Assembly: GCF_007197755.1 (NCBI RefSeq)
Contig: NZ_CP041636.1
Span: 3,756,001-3,820,000 of the forward strand
DNA length: 64,000 nucleotides
From: Ferrovibrio terrae
GTDB taxonomy: Bacteria > Pseudomonadota > Alphaproteobacteria > Ferrovibrionales > Ferrovibrionaceae
Direction: 5' to 3'
Part shown: positions 44,995-52,998 of the stretch, piece after piece
Layout of the letters: each line of letters opens with the position of its first letter
Numbering within the stretch: position 1 is the stretch's first letter
The notes under the pieces: model-generated
Seen by the model: only the letters and a program-made list of their open reading frames with translations
Databases searched by the model: none
What the model was told of the DNA's origin: nothing
Made by a program: the position numbers and the translations under genes

Positions 44995-46194
44995 ATGAAT
45001 ATCAGCCAGCAGGCACTGCTCGCGCCCCGGGGCCTTCCGGGTTTCATTCCGGTCTCGCCGTTCAAACGCGCGATGAATGCCCGCTTCCGCGCGGAGTGGC
45101 AGGAGTTGCGCGACTGCCTCATGGACCTGCAGCACAAGGGCCATGAACCGATCTGCGCGATGCAGATGCTGGGCGAAGCGCGCGACCTGATGAATTACAC
45201 CCGAAATGCCGAAGCGGTGCGCACCCGCCTCGACGACCTGCGCGCCAGCCTGGCCGAACCCGACCAGGATTATGGCTATACGCAATCGGCCGAAGACGGC
45301 TCCTGGGGCGGCGGCTACAAAGCCTGGTATCTGCGGCTCGACGCCAGCGTCGATCCACTGAAGGAACTGGTCGAGGCCGGCCATCGCCCCACATATCCTC
45401 TGCGTTTTTTCGCGCCTGTCGATACGCCGGAAAAAATGCGGCGGTATCTCGAAGGCCTGCTGGTCTCCGATATGCTGGCCACCGGCACCGACAACCGCAA
45501 GGAACTGAATTACGCGATCACCAGCCTGGCGCAGATCCTGTTCAAGCCAAAGGTTGCGGCCCTGCTGCCGGATGGCACGCCGGTGCAGCAGCTTGCTGCC
45601 ACGCTGCAGGACTTCCTCGACAACACGGCGCAGAATCCGGAAACCGGTTTCTGGGGCGCCTGGTACATGATCGACGGTGAGCTGAAGAAGACCAACGATC
45701 TCAGCATCACCTTCCATGCGATCAGTTATCGTTCGGACGATCCGCCGCATATGCGCGAGATGGCCGAGACACTGTTTGCCATGCGCGGCAGCCGCTATCC
45801 GTATGGCTGGCGCGATGAAGGCAACCAGAATAACCATCACGCCTATGATGTAGCGCGGCTGCTGCGCCGCGCCTGGCCACATATGACGGCTGACCAGCGG
45901 GCCCGGGCTGAAGCCGAACTGAGCGCGATGGTGGCGCGTGCGCTGAAGGTCTCGATCCGCCCGGACGGCCGCTTCGACGATGCGCCTTATGTCAGTCCGG
46001 CCGAGGCCTATTACTTCGGCGTGTCGTTCTTCGATGAAGTGGGCTTCTTCCGTCCAAGTCGCCGCTTCTGGGGACAGATCGAAAGCGACGATGCGCGCAA
46101 ATTCCGCGCTGCGCTGCGCGACGACCTGCTGCATATGGACCAGCGCAACGCCATGGTCACCGCAGCATTGCGCAAGCTCGACGCCGTGGACTGA
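44995..46194 (+). CDS. Unknown 399-residue protein, helical toroid-like
   Basis: A 399-residue cytoplasmic protein that I do not recognise. The sequence is rich in helical segments with aromatic and glycine-containing loops, for example EDGSWGGGYKAWYLRLDASVDP, ETGFWGAWYMIDGELKKTNDLSITFHAISYR and RDEGNQNNHHAYDVARLLRRAWP. Repeated GxW/GFWGxWY-type motifs and histidines recall alpha/alpha toroid enzymes such as terpene-cyclase-like or glycosidase-like folds, but this is only a visual similarity. There is no signal peptide. An ATAGGG site precedes the ATG. It follows the TPR-methyltransferase gene and is convergent with the iron-binding-protein gene, separated from it by a bidirectional terminator. 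Confidence 0.7.
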   Translation: MNISQQALLAPRGLPGFIPVSPFKRAMNARFRAEWQELRDCLMDLQHKGHEPICAMQMLGEARDLMNYTRNAEAVRTRLDDLRASLAEPDQDYGYTQSAEDGSWGGGYKAWYLRLDASVDPLKELVEAGHRPTYPLRFFAPVDTPEKMRRYLEGLLVSDMLATGTDNRKELNYAITSLAQILFKPKVAALLPDGTPVQQLAATLQDFLDNTAQNPETGFWGAWYMIDGELKKTNDLSITFHAISYRSDDPPHMREMAETLFAMRGSRYPYGWRDEGNQNNHHAYDVARLLRRAWPHMTADQRARAEAELSAMVARALKVSIRPDGRFDDAPYVSPAEAYYFGVSFFDEVGFFRPSRRFWGQIESDDARKFRAALRDDLLHMDQRNAMVTAALRKLDAVD

Positions 46195-46221
46195 GCGGCC
46201 CGCCGCAGGTCAGGAAACAGA

Positions 46222-46247
46222 AAAGGGCGGGGTTTCCCCCGCCCTTC
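46222..46247. terminator. Bidirectional terminator between convergent genes
   Basis: AAGGGCGGGG and CCCCGCCCTT form a ten-pair stem around a short TTTC loop. On the minus strand it is followed by TTCTGTTT, and on the plus strand by CGTT. It serves the iron-binding-protein gene best, and probably the unknown gene on the plus strand too. Confidence 0.8.
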
Positions 46248-46269
46248 GTTCATCCGTATCGCGCGGCTG

Positions 46270-47328
46270 TTACTTCCAGCCTGCCCTGTCCATAAGCTTG
46301 AGCGCTTCTTCGTTGTTACGGCCGAAAACGGCGGCACTGATCTGGTCTTCCTTGAAGCTGCCCCAGGCCTGGATCACCGGGTGCAACGGCACGCCAGCCA
46401 CCACCGGATACTCGTAATTGCCCTTGGCGAAGTAGTTCTGCGCTTCGGGCGACGCGAGGTATTCGAGGAACTTGATGGCATTCGCCTTGTTCGGCGAATA
46501 CCTGGCCACGCCGGCACCGGAAATGTTCACATGAGTGCCGCGGTCGCCCTGGTTCGGGAAGATCACAGCCAGCTTGGACGCCACTTCCTTCTCATCCGCC
46601 TTGGACGAATTGATCAGGCGCGCGAGATAGTAGGTGTTCGACACCGCCACATCGCCCTCGCCCGCCGCCACAGCCTTGAGCTGGTCAGTGTCGCCACCCT
46701 TCGGGGCGCGGGCCAGGTTGGCCACCACGGCCTTGGCCCAGGTCTCGGTCGCCTGCTCGCCCAGCGTGGCGATCATCGAACCGGCCAGCGATTGCATGTA
46801 GACATTGGTGGAGGAGCGGATCAGCAGGCGGCCCTTCCACTTCGGATCGGCGAGATCCTCATAACGGGCGAGATCGCCCGGCTTCACCTTGTCCTTGTTG
46901 ACCACGAAAACGCGGGCACGCTTGGAGAAACCGAACCAGTGACCCTCGGCCTCGCGCAGATGGGCCGGGATGGCCTTTTCCAGGTAGGCGTTCTTCAGGG
47001 GCTGCAGCAGGCCATTCTGCTGCGCACGCCACAGGCGGCCGGCATCCACGGTGATCAGCACGTCGGCCGGGCTCTTGTCGCCTTCGGCGCGCATGCGCTG
47101 CAGCAGCTGGTCTTCGCCCGCCTCGATACGGTTGATCTTGATGCCGGTGGCTTTGGTGAAGTTGTCGTACAGCGCCTCATCGGTGTCGTAGTGGCGCGAG
47201 GAATAGAGATTCAGAACCTTGTCCTGCGCGGCCGCCATCTGGGGCAGGCCGAACATGGCGCCGGCGGCAGCGAGGCCAAGCAGCAGAAGACGACGGGAAA
47301 ACGAGGAACTGGCGGATTCGCGGCGCAT
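46270..47328 (-). CDS. Ferric-iron-type ABC transporter substrate-binding protein
   Basis: A 352-residue periplasmic binding protein of the FbpA/FutA/AfuA type. The N-terminus has an SRRLLLL sequence followed by a hydrophobic stretch and cleavage after MAAA, so export by Tat is possible as well as Sec. Family marks are LNLYSSRHYDTDEALYDNFTKATGIKI, SPADVLITVDAGRLWRA and the tyrosine pair in SNTYYLARL, which coordinates Fe3+ in known proteins. The ATG at 47328 has a CAGGAG site. A predicted promoter with an inverted repeat near its start lies directly upstream. It likely serves the FbpB-like permease at 41598-43310. Confidence 0.9.
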   Translation of the reverse strand: MRRESASSSFSRRLLLLGLAAAGAMFGLPQMAAAQDKVLNLYSSRHYDTDEALYDNFTKATGIKINRIEAGEDQLLQRMRAEGDKSPADVLITVDAGRLWRAQQNGLLQPLKNAYLEKAIPAHLREAEGHWFGFSKRARVFVVNKDKVKPGDLARYEDLADPKWKGRLLIRSSTNVYMQSLAGSMIATLGEQATETWAKAVVANLARAPKGGDTDQLKAVAAGEGDVAVSNTYYLARLINSSKADEKEVASKLAVIFPNQGDRGTHVNISGAGVARYSPNKANAIKFLEYLASPEAQNYFAKGNYEYPVVAGVPLHPVIQAWGSFKEDQISAAVFGRNNEEALKLMDRAGWK

Positions 47329-47350
47329 AACGGGCTCCTGGAGGATTATT

Positions 47351-47399
47351 TGCAAATGACTTGCAGGGGCAAATTAGCACTGCCCAGTTGCGACTGCAA
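47351..47399 (-). promoter_or_regulatory. Promoter and Fur-like operator of the iron-binding-protein gene
   Basis: On the minus strand TTGCAG (47394-47399) and TAATTT (47371-47376) are spaced by 17 bases, predicting a transcription start near 47364. The inverted repeat TGCAA-N5-TTGCA at 47351-47365 covers the predicted start region, where a repressor would block initiation. The same repeat type precedes the permease gene at 41582-41596. Confidence 0.55.
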
Positions 47400-47543
47400 C
47401 GCAGAGTAAAAATCACATAAACTTCATTGCAGGACCCGCCTGACCGCGGTTTTGACCCCGGTAACGGATAAAAAACGTGCACCGCGGGCCGCAGCTGGGG
47501 TATTCAGCGGACTGATCGACCATTCAAGCCGGCAAGCAATTCA

Positions 47544-49115
47544 ATGCCCTATTTGGCAGACCCGCTGCGCGAGACCTACGAACCAGGCCTGATCCTGCTC
47601 AGCCTGGCGGTCATCTTCTTTGCCGGCTTCACCGCCCTCACCCTGGCCGACCGGATGAAGGCCAGCTCGGGCCAGATCCGCTTTGGCTGGCTGCTCGGCG
47701 CCGCGATCGCGCTGGGCGGCGGCATCTGGAGCATGCACTTCGTCGGCATGCTGGCCTTCGAGCTGCCGATGCCGGTGCGCTACAGCGCCAGCCTCACCGT
47801 GTTTTCCTTCCTGGTCGCCATTCTGGTGGTCGCCGCCGGCCTTGCCATCGTTGCCTACCGTCCCGACAGCAGGATCAGACTGCCGCTTGGCGGCGTCATC
47901 GCCGGTCTGGGCGTCAGCGCCATGCATTATACCGGCATGGCCGCCATGCAGATGGGCGCGGTGATCCAGTGGCATGCCGGGCTGGTCGCGCTGTCGGTGC
48001 TGATCGGCATCGCCGCCTCCACCGCGGCACTGTGGCTCTCGCTGAATGTGACCGGCCTGATCATCAAGCTGTTCGCCTCGGTGCTGATGACCGTGGCGGT
48101 GGCCGGCATGCATTACACCGGGATGGCGGCGGCGGTCTATTTCCCGGTGCACGGCTCGCTGACGCCGTCGGAAGGCGTGTCGTCGGACATCCTCGCGGTG
48201 GCGATCGCCTCGGCTTCCTTCGTGATCCTGTTCCTGGCCCTGCTCGCGGCCATGATCGACCAGACGCTGGCCAACCGCGCCCAGGCCGAAGCGCTGCGCT
48301 TACGCCACATGAACGAGAAGCTGGAAGCCATGGTGGCCGAGCGCACCATCGAGCTGCTGAAAGCCAAGCAGACCGCCGAGCGCGCCAGTCACGCCAAGAC
48401 AGATTTCCTCGCCAGCATGAGCCACGAGCTGCGCACGCCGCTGAATGCCGTGATCGGCTACAGCGAACTGCTGATCGAGGAATCCGAGATGAAGGGCCAG
48501 AAGGACGGCCTGGGCGACCTCGAGATCATCCGCTCATCGGGCAAGCATATCCTGGCGCTGATCAACGATATTCTGGATCTGGCCAAGATCGAGGCCGGCA
48601 AGATGGAAATCGCGGTCGACCGCGCACGGCTGAGCGAACTGATCGATGACTCGCTCGCCGTCTGCAGCCGCCAGATCACGCAGAACGGCAACAAGCTGAA
48701 GATCGAGCTCGACAGCAGCGTCACCTATATCGATACCGACATCACCAAGCTGCGTCAGGCGATCATCAATCTGCTGAGCAATGCCGGCAAATTCACCCGC
48801 AACGGAGAGGTCCGCCTGACTACGCGCGGGTATCGCCATCACGACGCCGACTGGATCGAGATCGCAGTGCGCGACACCGGCATCGGCATCGCACCGGAAT
48901 ACCAGAGTGCCGTGTTCGAGGATTTCCATCGCGGCGACAGCAACACGGCGCGCCACCATGGCGGAACAGGCCTGGGCCTGGCGCTGAGCCGGCGGCTGAT
49001 CCGCCTGCTTGGCGGCGACATCATCCTGGAATCGGCAGCGGGAGAAGGCTCGCTGTTTGCAATCAGACTTCCTGCCCGTATTGCCGAAACGACACCTGCC
49101 GCTGCCGCGGATTAA
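47544..49115 (+). CDS. MHYT-domain sensor histidine kinase
   Basis: A 523-residue histidine kinase. The membrane part (residues about 12-240) is an MHYT sensor with three repeats SMHFVGM, AMHYTGM and GMHYTGM; MHYT domains are thought to bind a metal such as copper and sense diatomic gases. Then come a short coiled coil (MNEKLEAMVAERTIELLKAKQ), a HisKA domain with H294 in MSHELRTPLNAVIGY, and a HATPase domain (INLLSNAGKFTRNGEV, RDTGIGIAPEYQ, GTGLGLALSRRLI). The downstream response regulator gene begins five bases after the stop and is its obvious partner. The signal proposal is family knowledge, not shown by the sequence. Confidence 0.92.
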   Translation: MPYLADPLRETYEPGLILLSLAVIFFAGFTALTLADRMKASSGQIRFGWLLGAAIALGGGIWSMHFVGMLAFELPMPVRYSASLTVFSFLVAILVVAAGLAIVAYRPDSRIRLPLGGVIAGLGVSAMHYTGMAAMQMGAVIQWHAGLVALSVLIGIAASTAALWLSLNVTGLIIKLFASVLMTVAVAGMHYTGMAAAVYFPVHGSLTPSEGVSSDILAVAIASASFVILFLALLAAMIDQTLANRAQAEALRLRHMNEKLEAMVAERTIELLKAKQTAERASHAKTDFLASMSHELRTPLNAVIGYSELLIEESEMKGQKDGLGDLEIIRSSGKHILALINDILDLAKIEAGKMEIAVDRARLSELIDDSLAVCSRQITQNGNKLKIELDSSVTYIDTDITKLRQAIINLLSNAGKFTRNGEVRLTTRGYRHHDADWIEIAVRDTGIGIAPEYQSAVFEDFHRGDSNTARHHGGTGLGLALSRRLIRLLGGDIILESAAGEGSLFAIRLPARIAETTPAAAAD

Positions 49116-49119
49116 TGCC

Positions 49120-49497
49120 ATGACCAAACTGCTGATCGTCGAAGACAATGCCTTCAACCGCGACATGCTGGGCCGCCGCCTGCAGAATCGCGGCTACACG
49201 CTGTGCTACGCCGAGACCGGCGAGGCCGCGCTGGATATCGCGCAGCGCGAACTGCCCGATCTGGTGCTGATGGATATCGGCCTGGGCGACGGCATCGACG
49301 GGCTGGAAACCACCCGGCGCCTGAAACACATCCCGGCGACGTCGCGCATGCCGGTGATCGCACTGACCGCGCATGCGCTGGCGAGCGATCGCGAACGCAG
49401 CCTGGAAGCCGGATGTTCGGATTATGATACCAAGCCGGTCGACATGCCCAGGTTGCTGGCGAAGATCGAAGCTTTGCTGCCTGCCGTCGGCAATTAG
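49120..49497 (+). CDS. Single-domain response regulator
   Basis: A 125-residue receiver domain with no output domain, similar in size to DivK/CheY. Acidic pocket residues E8 and D9 (IVEDNAFNRDML), phospho-acceptor D52 (LVLMDIGL), the conserved threonine (ALTAHA) and lysine (DTKPVD) are all present. It follows the MHYT kinase gene by four bases and is surely its phosphorylation partner. Output must go through protein-protein interaction. It overlaps tail to tail by four bases with a second receiver gene on the other strand. Confidence 0.92.
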   Translation: MTKLLIVEDNAFNRDMLGRRLQNRGYTLCYAETGEAALDIAQRELPDLVLMDIGLGDGIDGLETTRRLKHIPATSRMPVIALTAHALASDRERSLEAGCSDYDTKPVDMPRLLAKIEALLPAVGN

Positions 49498-49922
49498 TCG
49501 GCGGCGATGGCGGTACGGCCCTCGCCGGCCGCCGACAACACGTCGCGCAACGTGAGCAGCGACACCGGCTTCTGCAGCACGCCGGCGATGTTCAGCCCCT
49601 GGCTGCGGCCGATTTCGAGCGCCGCACGGGCATAAGACGGGTTATGCCCGGTGATGATGTAGATCGCCGCCTTGCACTGCTGGCCGGTCAGCCACTGGAT
49701 CAGTTCGATCCCGTCTTCTTCCGGCATCACGATGTCAAGGCAGATGATGGCCGGCTGCACCTCGGCATAGGCCTTGCGGAAGGCTTCGGCGGTATCGACC
49801 AACTCGGCGACAAAGCCCTCCTTCTCAGCCACGCGCCGGACGAAATTCGCGAAGTCGAGATGATCATCGACGACGAGAATCCGTTTTCCGGCGGGAATCG
49901 CTGTGGAGGCGCTATCAGTCAT
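49494..49922 (-). CDS. Receiver-domain response regulator
   Basis: A 142-residue single receiver domain. Pocket residues D19 and D20 in LVVDDHLDF, phospho-acceptor D63 in IICLDIVMPEEDGIEL, threonine in IITGHNP and lysine in VLQKPV are intact. The start at 49922 fits the domain; an in-frame ATG lies 21 bases upstream and there is only a weak ribosome site. Its C-terminus overlaps the end of the DivK-like receiver gene. It may compete for, or relay, the phosphate from the MHYT kinase, but its own kinase is not apparent. Confidence 0.87.
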   Translation of the reverse strand: MTDSASTAIPAGKRILVVDDHLDFANFVRRVAEKEGFVAELVDTAEAFRKAYAEVQPAIICLDIVMPEEDGIELIQWLTGQQCKAAIYIITGHNPSYARAALEIGRSQGLNIAGVLQKPVSLLTLRDVLSAAGEGRTAIAAD

Positions 49923-50029
49923 AACGCGGCGAGAATGCCACATTGCAGTTGCAATGAAACGCGTTCTTTTCCCTGAAAAGAGCGCAAGTCCGTAAAATAG
50001 CTGTGCGTTTATCGGCGGAACCGGCCGAA

Positions 50030-50824
50030 TCAATACCCAAGGCTGTGTATGAAGCCGGCCAGCGCCTTCAACGTTGCAGCGGGCTGATCGCGCTGGGGCG
50101 AATGACCACAGGCGGGAATCAGCAGGATGTCGGCCCCTGCCCTCTGTCGGATACTGCCCACTTGGGCGATGGTCCCGTATTCGTCATCCTCACCCTGGAT
50201 CACCAGCACCGGGACTTTGATGCGGTCGACATAGGCTTCGATATTCCAGTGGTGGAACTCCGGGTTGAGCCAGGAATCGCACCAGCCGCGGAAGGCGCAA
50301 TCGACATTGTCGCCGTGGTATTTCGCCAGCCGCGCCTTCAGGTCGCCCCCGGCATAGGCCTTGTCGGCGGCGCGGATCGAACGAACGGACACTTCCTCGC
50401 AGAAGACATGCGGCGCCATCACGGCGACGCCCAGCAACCCTTCTCTCTGCGGAATGGTTTTTTTGGCACCAGCATAGATCAGCGAGATCGATGCGCCGTC
50501 GGAATGCCCGACCAGAATATGCGACTGGATCCCGAGCGCGGTGAGCAGATCGGGCAGACCCGTCTCGCCTTCGGCATGCATGTAGGTGATCGGGCGCGGC
50601 AGCGCGCAGGGCGACGAACCGCCATAACCGATGCGGCTGTATACCAGCGCCGGCAGACCGGTGGCCTGCGCCAGCTGGTCAGGGAAATCCTTCCACAGCG
50701 CGACGCAGCCCAGCCCTTCATGCAGGAAAACCAGCACCGGCAGCGATGTATCGCGCAGCGCGGAACCCGCCCAGCGATATTCAATGCGGCCGGCCGGCGT
50801 ATCGATGAACTGCAGGCCGGACAT
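50030..50824 (-). CDS. Alpha/beta hydrolase in the benzoate operon
   Basis: A 264-residue alpha/beta hydrolase. The nucleophile elbow is VGHSDGASISL (S108), the acid is in VIQGEDDEYGT and the histidine in PACGHSPQRDQP; the oxyanion hole region is FLHEGLGCVALW. Its start lies five bases from the end of the benzoate-CoA ligase gene, so it is translated from the same transcript. Hydrolases at this position are common in box clusters and might cleave aromatic or ring-opened esters, thioesters or lactones; the substrate is unknown. No signal peptide. Confidence 0.82.
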   Translation of the reverse strand: MSGLQFIDTPAGRIEYRWAGSALRDTSLPVLVFLHEGLGCVALWKDFPDQLAQATGLPALVYSRIGYGGSSPCALPRPITYMHAEGETGLPDLLTALGIQSHILVGHSDGASISLIYAGAKKTIPQREGLLGVAVMAPHVFCEEVSVRSIRAADKAYAGGDLKARLAKYHGDNVDCAFRGWCDSWLNPEFHHWNIEAYVDRIKVPVLVIQGEDDEYGTIAQVGSIRQRAGADILLIPACGHSPQRDQPAATLKALAGFIHSLGY

Positions 50825-50829
50825 GCCGA

Positions 50830-52380
50830 TCAGGCGCGCAGTTTGAAACGCTGGATCTTGCCGGTCGCCGTCTTCGGCAGCTCGGCAACGAATTCAATCC
50901 AGCGCGGATACTTGTACGGTGCAAGCCGGTCTTTCACGAACATCTGCAACTCGCCGATCAGCGATTCTTCGGCGATGAACTCCGCCTTCAGCACCACATA
51001 GGCCTTAGGCTTCACCAGCTCATCGGTATCGGCATGCGCCACCACGGCGGCTTCCAGCACCTTGGGATGCGCCAGCAACGCGGACTCTACTTCGAATGGC
51101 GAAACCCAGATGCCGCTGACCTTCAGCATGTCGTCGCTGCGGCCCGCATAGGTGTAATAGCCATCCTTGTCGCAGACATATTTGTCGCCGGTACGGGTCC
51201 ACGGACCGTGGAAGGTGGCGAGGCTCTTGGTGCGGTTGTTCCAGTAGGCGACAGCACAGGACGGCCCGCTGACCAGCAGTTCGCCGATCTCGCCGGCGGC
51301 AACCTCTTTGCCATCCTCACCCACCACGCGCAGGTCATAGCCCGGCACGGCCATGCCGGTGCTGCCGTAACGCACTTCGCCCGGGCGATTGGAAAGGAAG
51401 ATATGCAGCATCTCGGTCGAGCCGATGCCGTCGAGGATTTCGACGCCGAAGGTTTTTTCCCAGCGCTTGCCGATATCTTCGGGCAGCGCCTCACCAGCCG
51501 ACACGCAGCGGCGCAGCATGGCAGAACCGCTGTCTTTGGTAATGCCTTGATCGGCGAGAATGCCGGCGTAGAGCGTCGGCACGCCGTAGAAAATGGTGGC
51601 CTGATGATCCTTCAGCCGCTTCATCACGGCATTGGGCGTCGGCCGCTCGGCCATCAGCACGCCGGTAGCACCGACATGCAGCGGGAAGGTCATGGCATTG
51701 CCCATGCCATAGGCGAAAAACAGCTTCGCCGCCGAGAAGACGACATCGCTTTCCCGGATGCCCAGCACCTCTTCGGCATAGAGCACGCAGGTATGCACGA
51801 TATCACTGTGCAGATGCATGGTGCCTTTCGGCGAGCCGGTCGAACCCGAAGAGTAAAGCCAGAAGCCGATATCGTCCGGCGTGGTGGCGGCCGTCTCAAG
51901 CTGGTCGGACTGTTCTTCCAGCAGTTTGACAAGCGGCGTCACCGTTGGCGGCACCTGGCCGGAGATCAGCACCTTCTCCAGATAGGGCTGGCCGGAAATG
52001 ATCGGGCGGAAGCGTTCCATCAGTGCATCCGACACGCAGAGCACGACAGCGCGGCTGTCGCGCAGCATGAAGTCGTAATCCGGCGTGGTGAGCAACGTGT
52101 TGACCGGCACCGGCACGGCGCCGATTTTCATCGCGCCCCAGAACATCGCGGGGAAGTCGATGCTGTCCAGCATCGCCAGCAGCACGCGCTGCTCGGGCTT
52201 GACGCCCTGCGCCTTCAGCAGATTGCCGGCACGGTTCACCCGCGCGGCCAGCTCGGCGTAAGTGCAGCTGCCCTTGTCGTCGATGAAGGCGGTCTTGGCC
52301 CCACGGCCTTCAGCGATATGGCGATCGATGAAATGGGTCGCGGCGTTATACCGCCGCGGCAGCTCAAGAAAGCGCGGCAT
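50830..52380 (-). CDS. bclA: Benzoate-CoA ligase
   Basis: A 516-residue acyl-adenylate-forming enzyme of the benzoate-CoA ligase family, which makes benzoyl-CoA from benzoate, ATP and CoA. The AMP-binding motif YSSGSTGSPKGTMHLH, the adenine-binding GIGSTEMLHIFLSNRPGEV and the C-terminal hinge YTYAGRSDDMLKVSGIWVSP with the catalytic lysine in KTATGKIQR are present. IGSTEMLHIFLSN is diagnostic for benzoate and related aryl-CoA ligases. A CGGGAGGATCCC context precedes the ATG at 52380. It lies between a flavodoxin gene and a hydrolase gene on the minus strand, opposite boxR-boxC-boxB, so it supplies their substrate. Confidence 0.94.
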   Translation of the reverse strand: MPRFLELPRRYNAATHFIDRHIAEGRGAKTAFIDDKGSCTYAELAARVNRAGNLLKAQGVKPEQRVLLAMLDSIDFPAMFWGAMKIGAVPVPVNTLLTTPDYDFMLRDSRAVVLCVSDALMERFRPIISGQPYLEKVLISGQVPPTVTPLVKLLEEQSDQLETAATTPDDIGFWLYSSGSTGSPKGTMHLHSDIVHTCVLYAEEVLGIRESDVVFSAAKLFFAYGMGNAMTFPLHVGATGVLMAERPTPNAVMKRLKDHQATIFYGVPTLYAGILADQGITKDSGSAMLRRCVSAGEALPEDIGKRWEKTFGVEILDGIGSTEMLHIFLSNRPGEVRYGSTGMAVPGYDLRVVGEDGKEVAAGEIGELLVSGPSCAVAYWNNRTKSLATFHGPWTRTGDKYVCDKDGYYTYAGRSDDMLKVSGIWVSPFEVESALLAHPKVLEAAVVAHADTDELVKPKAYVVLKAEFIAEESLIGELQMFVKDRLAPYKYPRWIEFVAELPKTATGKIQRFKLRA

Positions 52381-52438
52381 GGGATCCTCCCGGGGAATTT
52401 GTTTTTGTTTTATGCCGCCCGCTAATGGAAGCAGGCGG

Positions 52439-52906
52439 TTATGCAGCCTTGGCCAGCGGAGCGACCTGCTCTGCCCATTCCACCGCCCAGGCCACGCCGT
52501 CATCTTCGGGCAGAGTCCCGCTCGACGCGTTATGCTGCATGCGTTCGCCGATCATGGTGGCGTTCAGGCTGCGCAGCGCATCCTCGAACTGCTTGCCGCC
52601 GTGGTTGAACGTGTCCTGATAGGTCGTGTCGCCCAGACCGATCACGCCGGCATACTTGCCGCTGAGATCAGGGCGCACGGCCAGCAGGTCGGACATGAAA
52701 TCGCGGGCGTTGTCGGGCACGTCGCCCTGACCGTAGGTCGAGGTAATGATCAGGAAGGCGCCGGGACGCTGGAACACGTCGGCCTTCAGGTTGTCCATCA
52801 GCAGGATGTCGACGCCGTGGCCCTTGCCTTCCAGCGCCTTCTTGACGTCGCCCGCCACCAACTCGGCTGTGCCGGTCATGGTGCCGACCAGAATGGATAC
52901 CTGCAT
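52439..52906 (-). CDS. MioC-type flavodoxin
   Basis: A 155-residue single-domain flavodoxin. The FMN phosphate-binding loop is ILVGTMTGTAELVAGDV, and the second loop STYGQGDVPDNARDF with GLGDTTYQDTFNHGG matches MioC and the flavodoxin domain of sulfite reductase and P450 reductase. It is expected to carry electrons in the cytoplasm. It is the first gene of the minus-strand unit with benzoate-CoA ligase and the hydrolase, and is divergent from boxR. Because no boxA reductase gene is in this window, it is a candidate electron donor to BoxB; this is inference from position. Confidence 0.87.
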   Translation of the reverse strand: MQVSILVGTMTGTAELVAGDVKKALEGKGHGVDILLMDNLKADVFQRPGAFLIITSTYGQGDVPDNARDFMSDLLAVRPDLSGKYAGVIGLGDTTYQDTFNHGGKQFEDALRSLNATMIGERMQHNASSGTLPEDDGVAWAVEWAEQVAPLAKAA

Positions 52907-52980
52907 GAACAGCTCCTCAACGCTCCAATGGTAGTGATCCCGAACTATAACGCATCATCCTCTAGCGCTCCAGAGGAAAT

Positions 52981-52994
52981 TGCACTATAGTGCA
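52981..52994. promoter_or_regulatory. BoxR operator 1 (perfect palindrome)
   Basis: TGCACTATAGTGCA is a perfect 14-bp palindrome overlapping the alternative GTG and just before the ATG of boxR. An identical copy lies before boxC at 53941-53954. TGCA half-sites are a known feature of BzdR/BoxR operators. In this position it could autoregulate boxR and also affect the divergent flavodoxin/ligase unit. Confidence 0.85.
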
Positions 52995-52998
52995 CTTC

